Source: Parachlorella kessleri
Lineage: Eukaryota; Chlorophyta; Trebouxiophyceae; Chlorellales; Chlorellaceae
NCBI GenBank assembly: GCA_001598975.1
Contig: BBXU01000034.1
Location: forward strand, 1 to 64,000
Direction: 5' to 3'
DNA: 64,000 bases
Made by a program: the position numbers and the translations under genes. Position 1 is the stretch's first letter. The number at the start of each line of letters is the position of its first letter. Shown piece by piece: positions 63,421 through 64,000 of this stretch. The notes under the pieces are model-generated. The model was given only the letters and a program-made list of their open reading frames with translations, was not told where the DNA came from and did not search any database.

Positions 63421-64000
63421 CTAGCAGGCTCGATGCTGTCCCTGCAGAAGTTGATACCCGGACGCTCCAGCAACATGCTGTCCAACCACGTGGCTGGCCA
63501 TACTGCTCACTACAGCTTGACAGCTGAGTTTTTCTCTGCTGCAATGCGCCGCATCATTCGCTTGGGAAGGCCACGATTGCTGCACTGTTTGCTGATGAGT
63601 TGCATGGCTACTTCTTACCGACCCTTGGTGCCCAGAGTGCTGAGCATCGCTGCTGCCTTGTGCGGCAGACTGCCCTTGGAACGTGCTGCTTGGCCCACCA
63701 CTAGCATGCACCTGCAGCACAGGCTGCTGCTGCTGCTGCTGCTGGGGGTGCCAGTAAGGGTTCTGGTGGTCTGGCAAGTCGACAAAGTCCCTTGGCAGCA
63801 ACCCCCTCAGCCCGGTTTGCTCCACGACATAGAGACACTCGCTCACAGCCAGGGAGGGGCTCCACACGACCTGCATTCGCCGCAGGGGTGGTGGGCCGTC
63901 CGCCTGCCCCCGCCCAGCGCCGGCTGCCGCTGCCAGCTGTGCTGCCTTGCTGGGCTCACCGCAGTACACTGCCGAACCTCCGCTCTCTGCTGAGCCATAC
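63421..64000 (-). CDS. Gln-rich protein of unknown function, 3' exon, cut by window edge
   Basis: An open frame on the minus strand runs from the right edge to a stop at 63421, about 192 codons. It has an Ala/Gly-rich start, a segment with more ordinary composition (MQVVWSPSLAVSECLYVVEQ, then LRGLLPRDFVDLPDHQNPYW), a seven-Gln run and a Ser/Gln/His-rich tail. I do not recognise the family. The Gln run read in this frame, rather than as poly-Leu on the other strand, favours the minus strand. A splice acceptor inside the frame is possible, so the true exon may be shorter. Confidence 0.45.
   Translation of the reverse strand, partial: YGSAESGGSAVYCGEPSKAAQLAAAAGAGRGQADGPPPLRRMQVVWSPSLAVSECLYVVEQTGLRGLLPRDFVDLPDHQNPYWHPQQQQQQQPVLQVHASGGPSSTFQGQSAAQGSSDAQHSGHQGSVRSSHATHQQTVQQSWPSQANDAAHCSREKLSCQAVVSSMASHVVGQHVAGASGYQLLQGQHRAC
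63724..63744. repeat. CTG/CAG trinucleotide run
   Basis: Seven CTG units on the plus strand, read as seven Gln codons in the minus-strand gene. Confidence 0.85.

Noticed and set aside
63340..63993. Plus-strand open frame of 217 codons at the right edge
   Set aside because: It reads the repeat as poly-Leu and has no recognisable features. The minus-strand frame gives a Gln run and is open to the edge.

Overview
The window looks like nuclear DNA of a green alga, most likely a chlorophyte and plausibly a trebouxiophyte. Nearly every gene is split by many short introns. The products match plant-type orthologues: COP1 with RING, coiled coil and WD40; a plant-like NPC1; PYD3; RH35/DDX41. Intergenic spaces are short. 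The lineage is inferred, not proven. All exon models were built by eye from splice signals, reading frame and family knowledge, with exon-length arithmetic checked.

The left half (1-32,000) holds seven conserved single-copy genes: DDX41 (-, cut by the left edge), COP1 (+), CKS1 (-), NEDD8/RUB1 (+), a calcineurin B-like EF-hand protein (+), beta-ureidopropionase PYD3 (-) and NPC1 (+). Three neighbouring pairs are divergent with 0.3-0.6 kb between start codons (DDX41/COP1, CKS1/NEDD8, PYD3/NPC1). COP1 carries a Gln/Ala-rich insertion of about 400 residues. CKS1 and NEDD8 have exons of 12-33 nt.

The right half (33,100-62,250) is a cluster of ten paralogues of one MYND zinc-finger family, here M1-M10, plus one isolated fragment, on both strands. 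Each has the same three-exon plan: exon A (module I), exon B (module II plus the first part of the MYND finger) and exon C (the rest of the finger), with both introns in phase 2. Only M2 and M10 read intact from start to stop. The others carry frameshifts, lost start codons or lost splice donors, so the cluster looks like gene birth and death in progress. M5 appears split into two reading frames by a donor mutation that M7 shares. A SINE-like element with 12-bp target duplications sits in an M2 intron. The right edge cuts a Gln-rich gene of unknown function (-).

Across about 85 modelled introns, ten use a GC rather than a GT donor, far more than the roughly 1% usual in plants. All ten have AG before the cut and G at +5. 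In the MYND family, paralogues have GT at the same site, so single GT-to-GC conversions can be seen directly.
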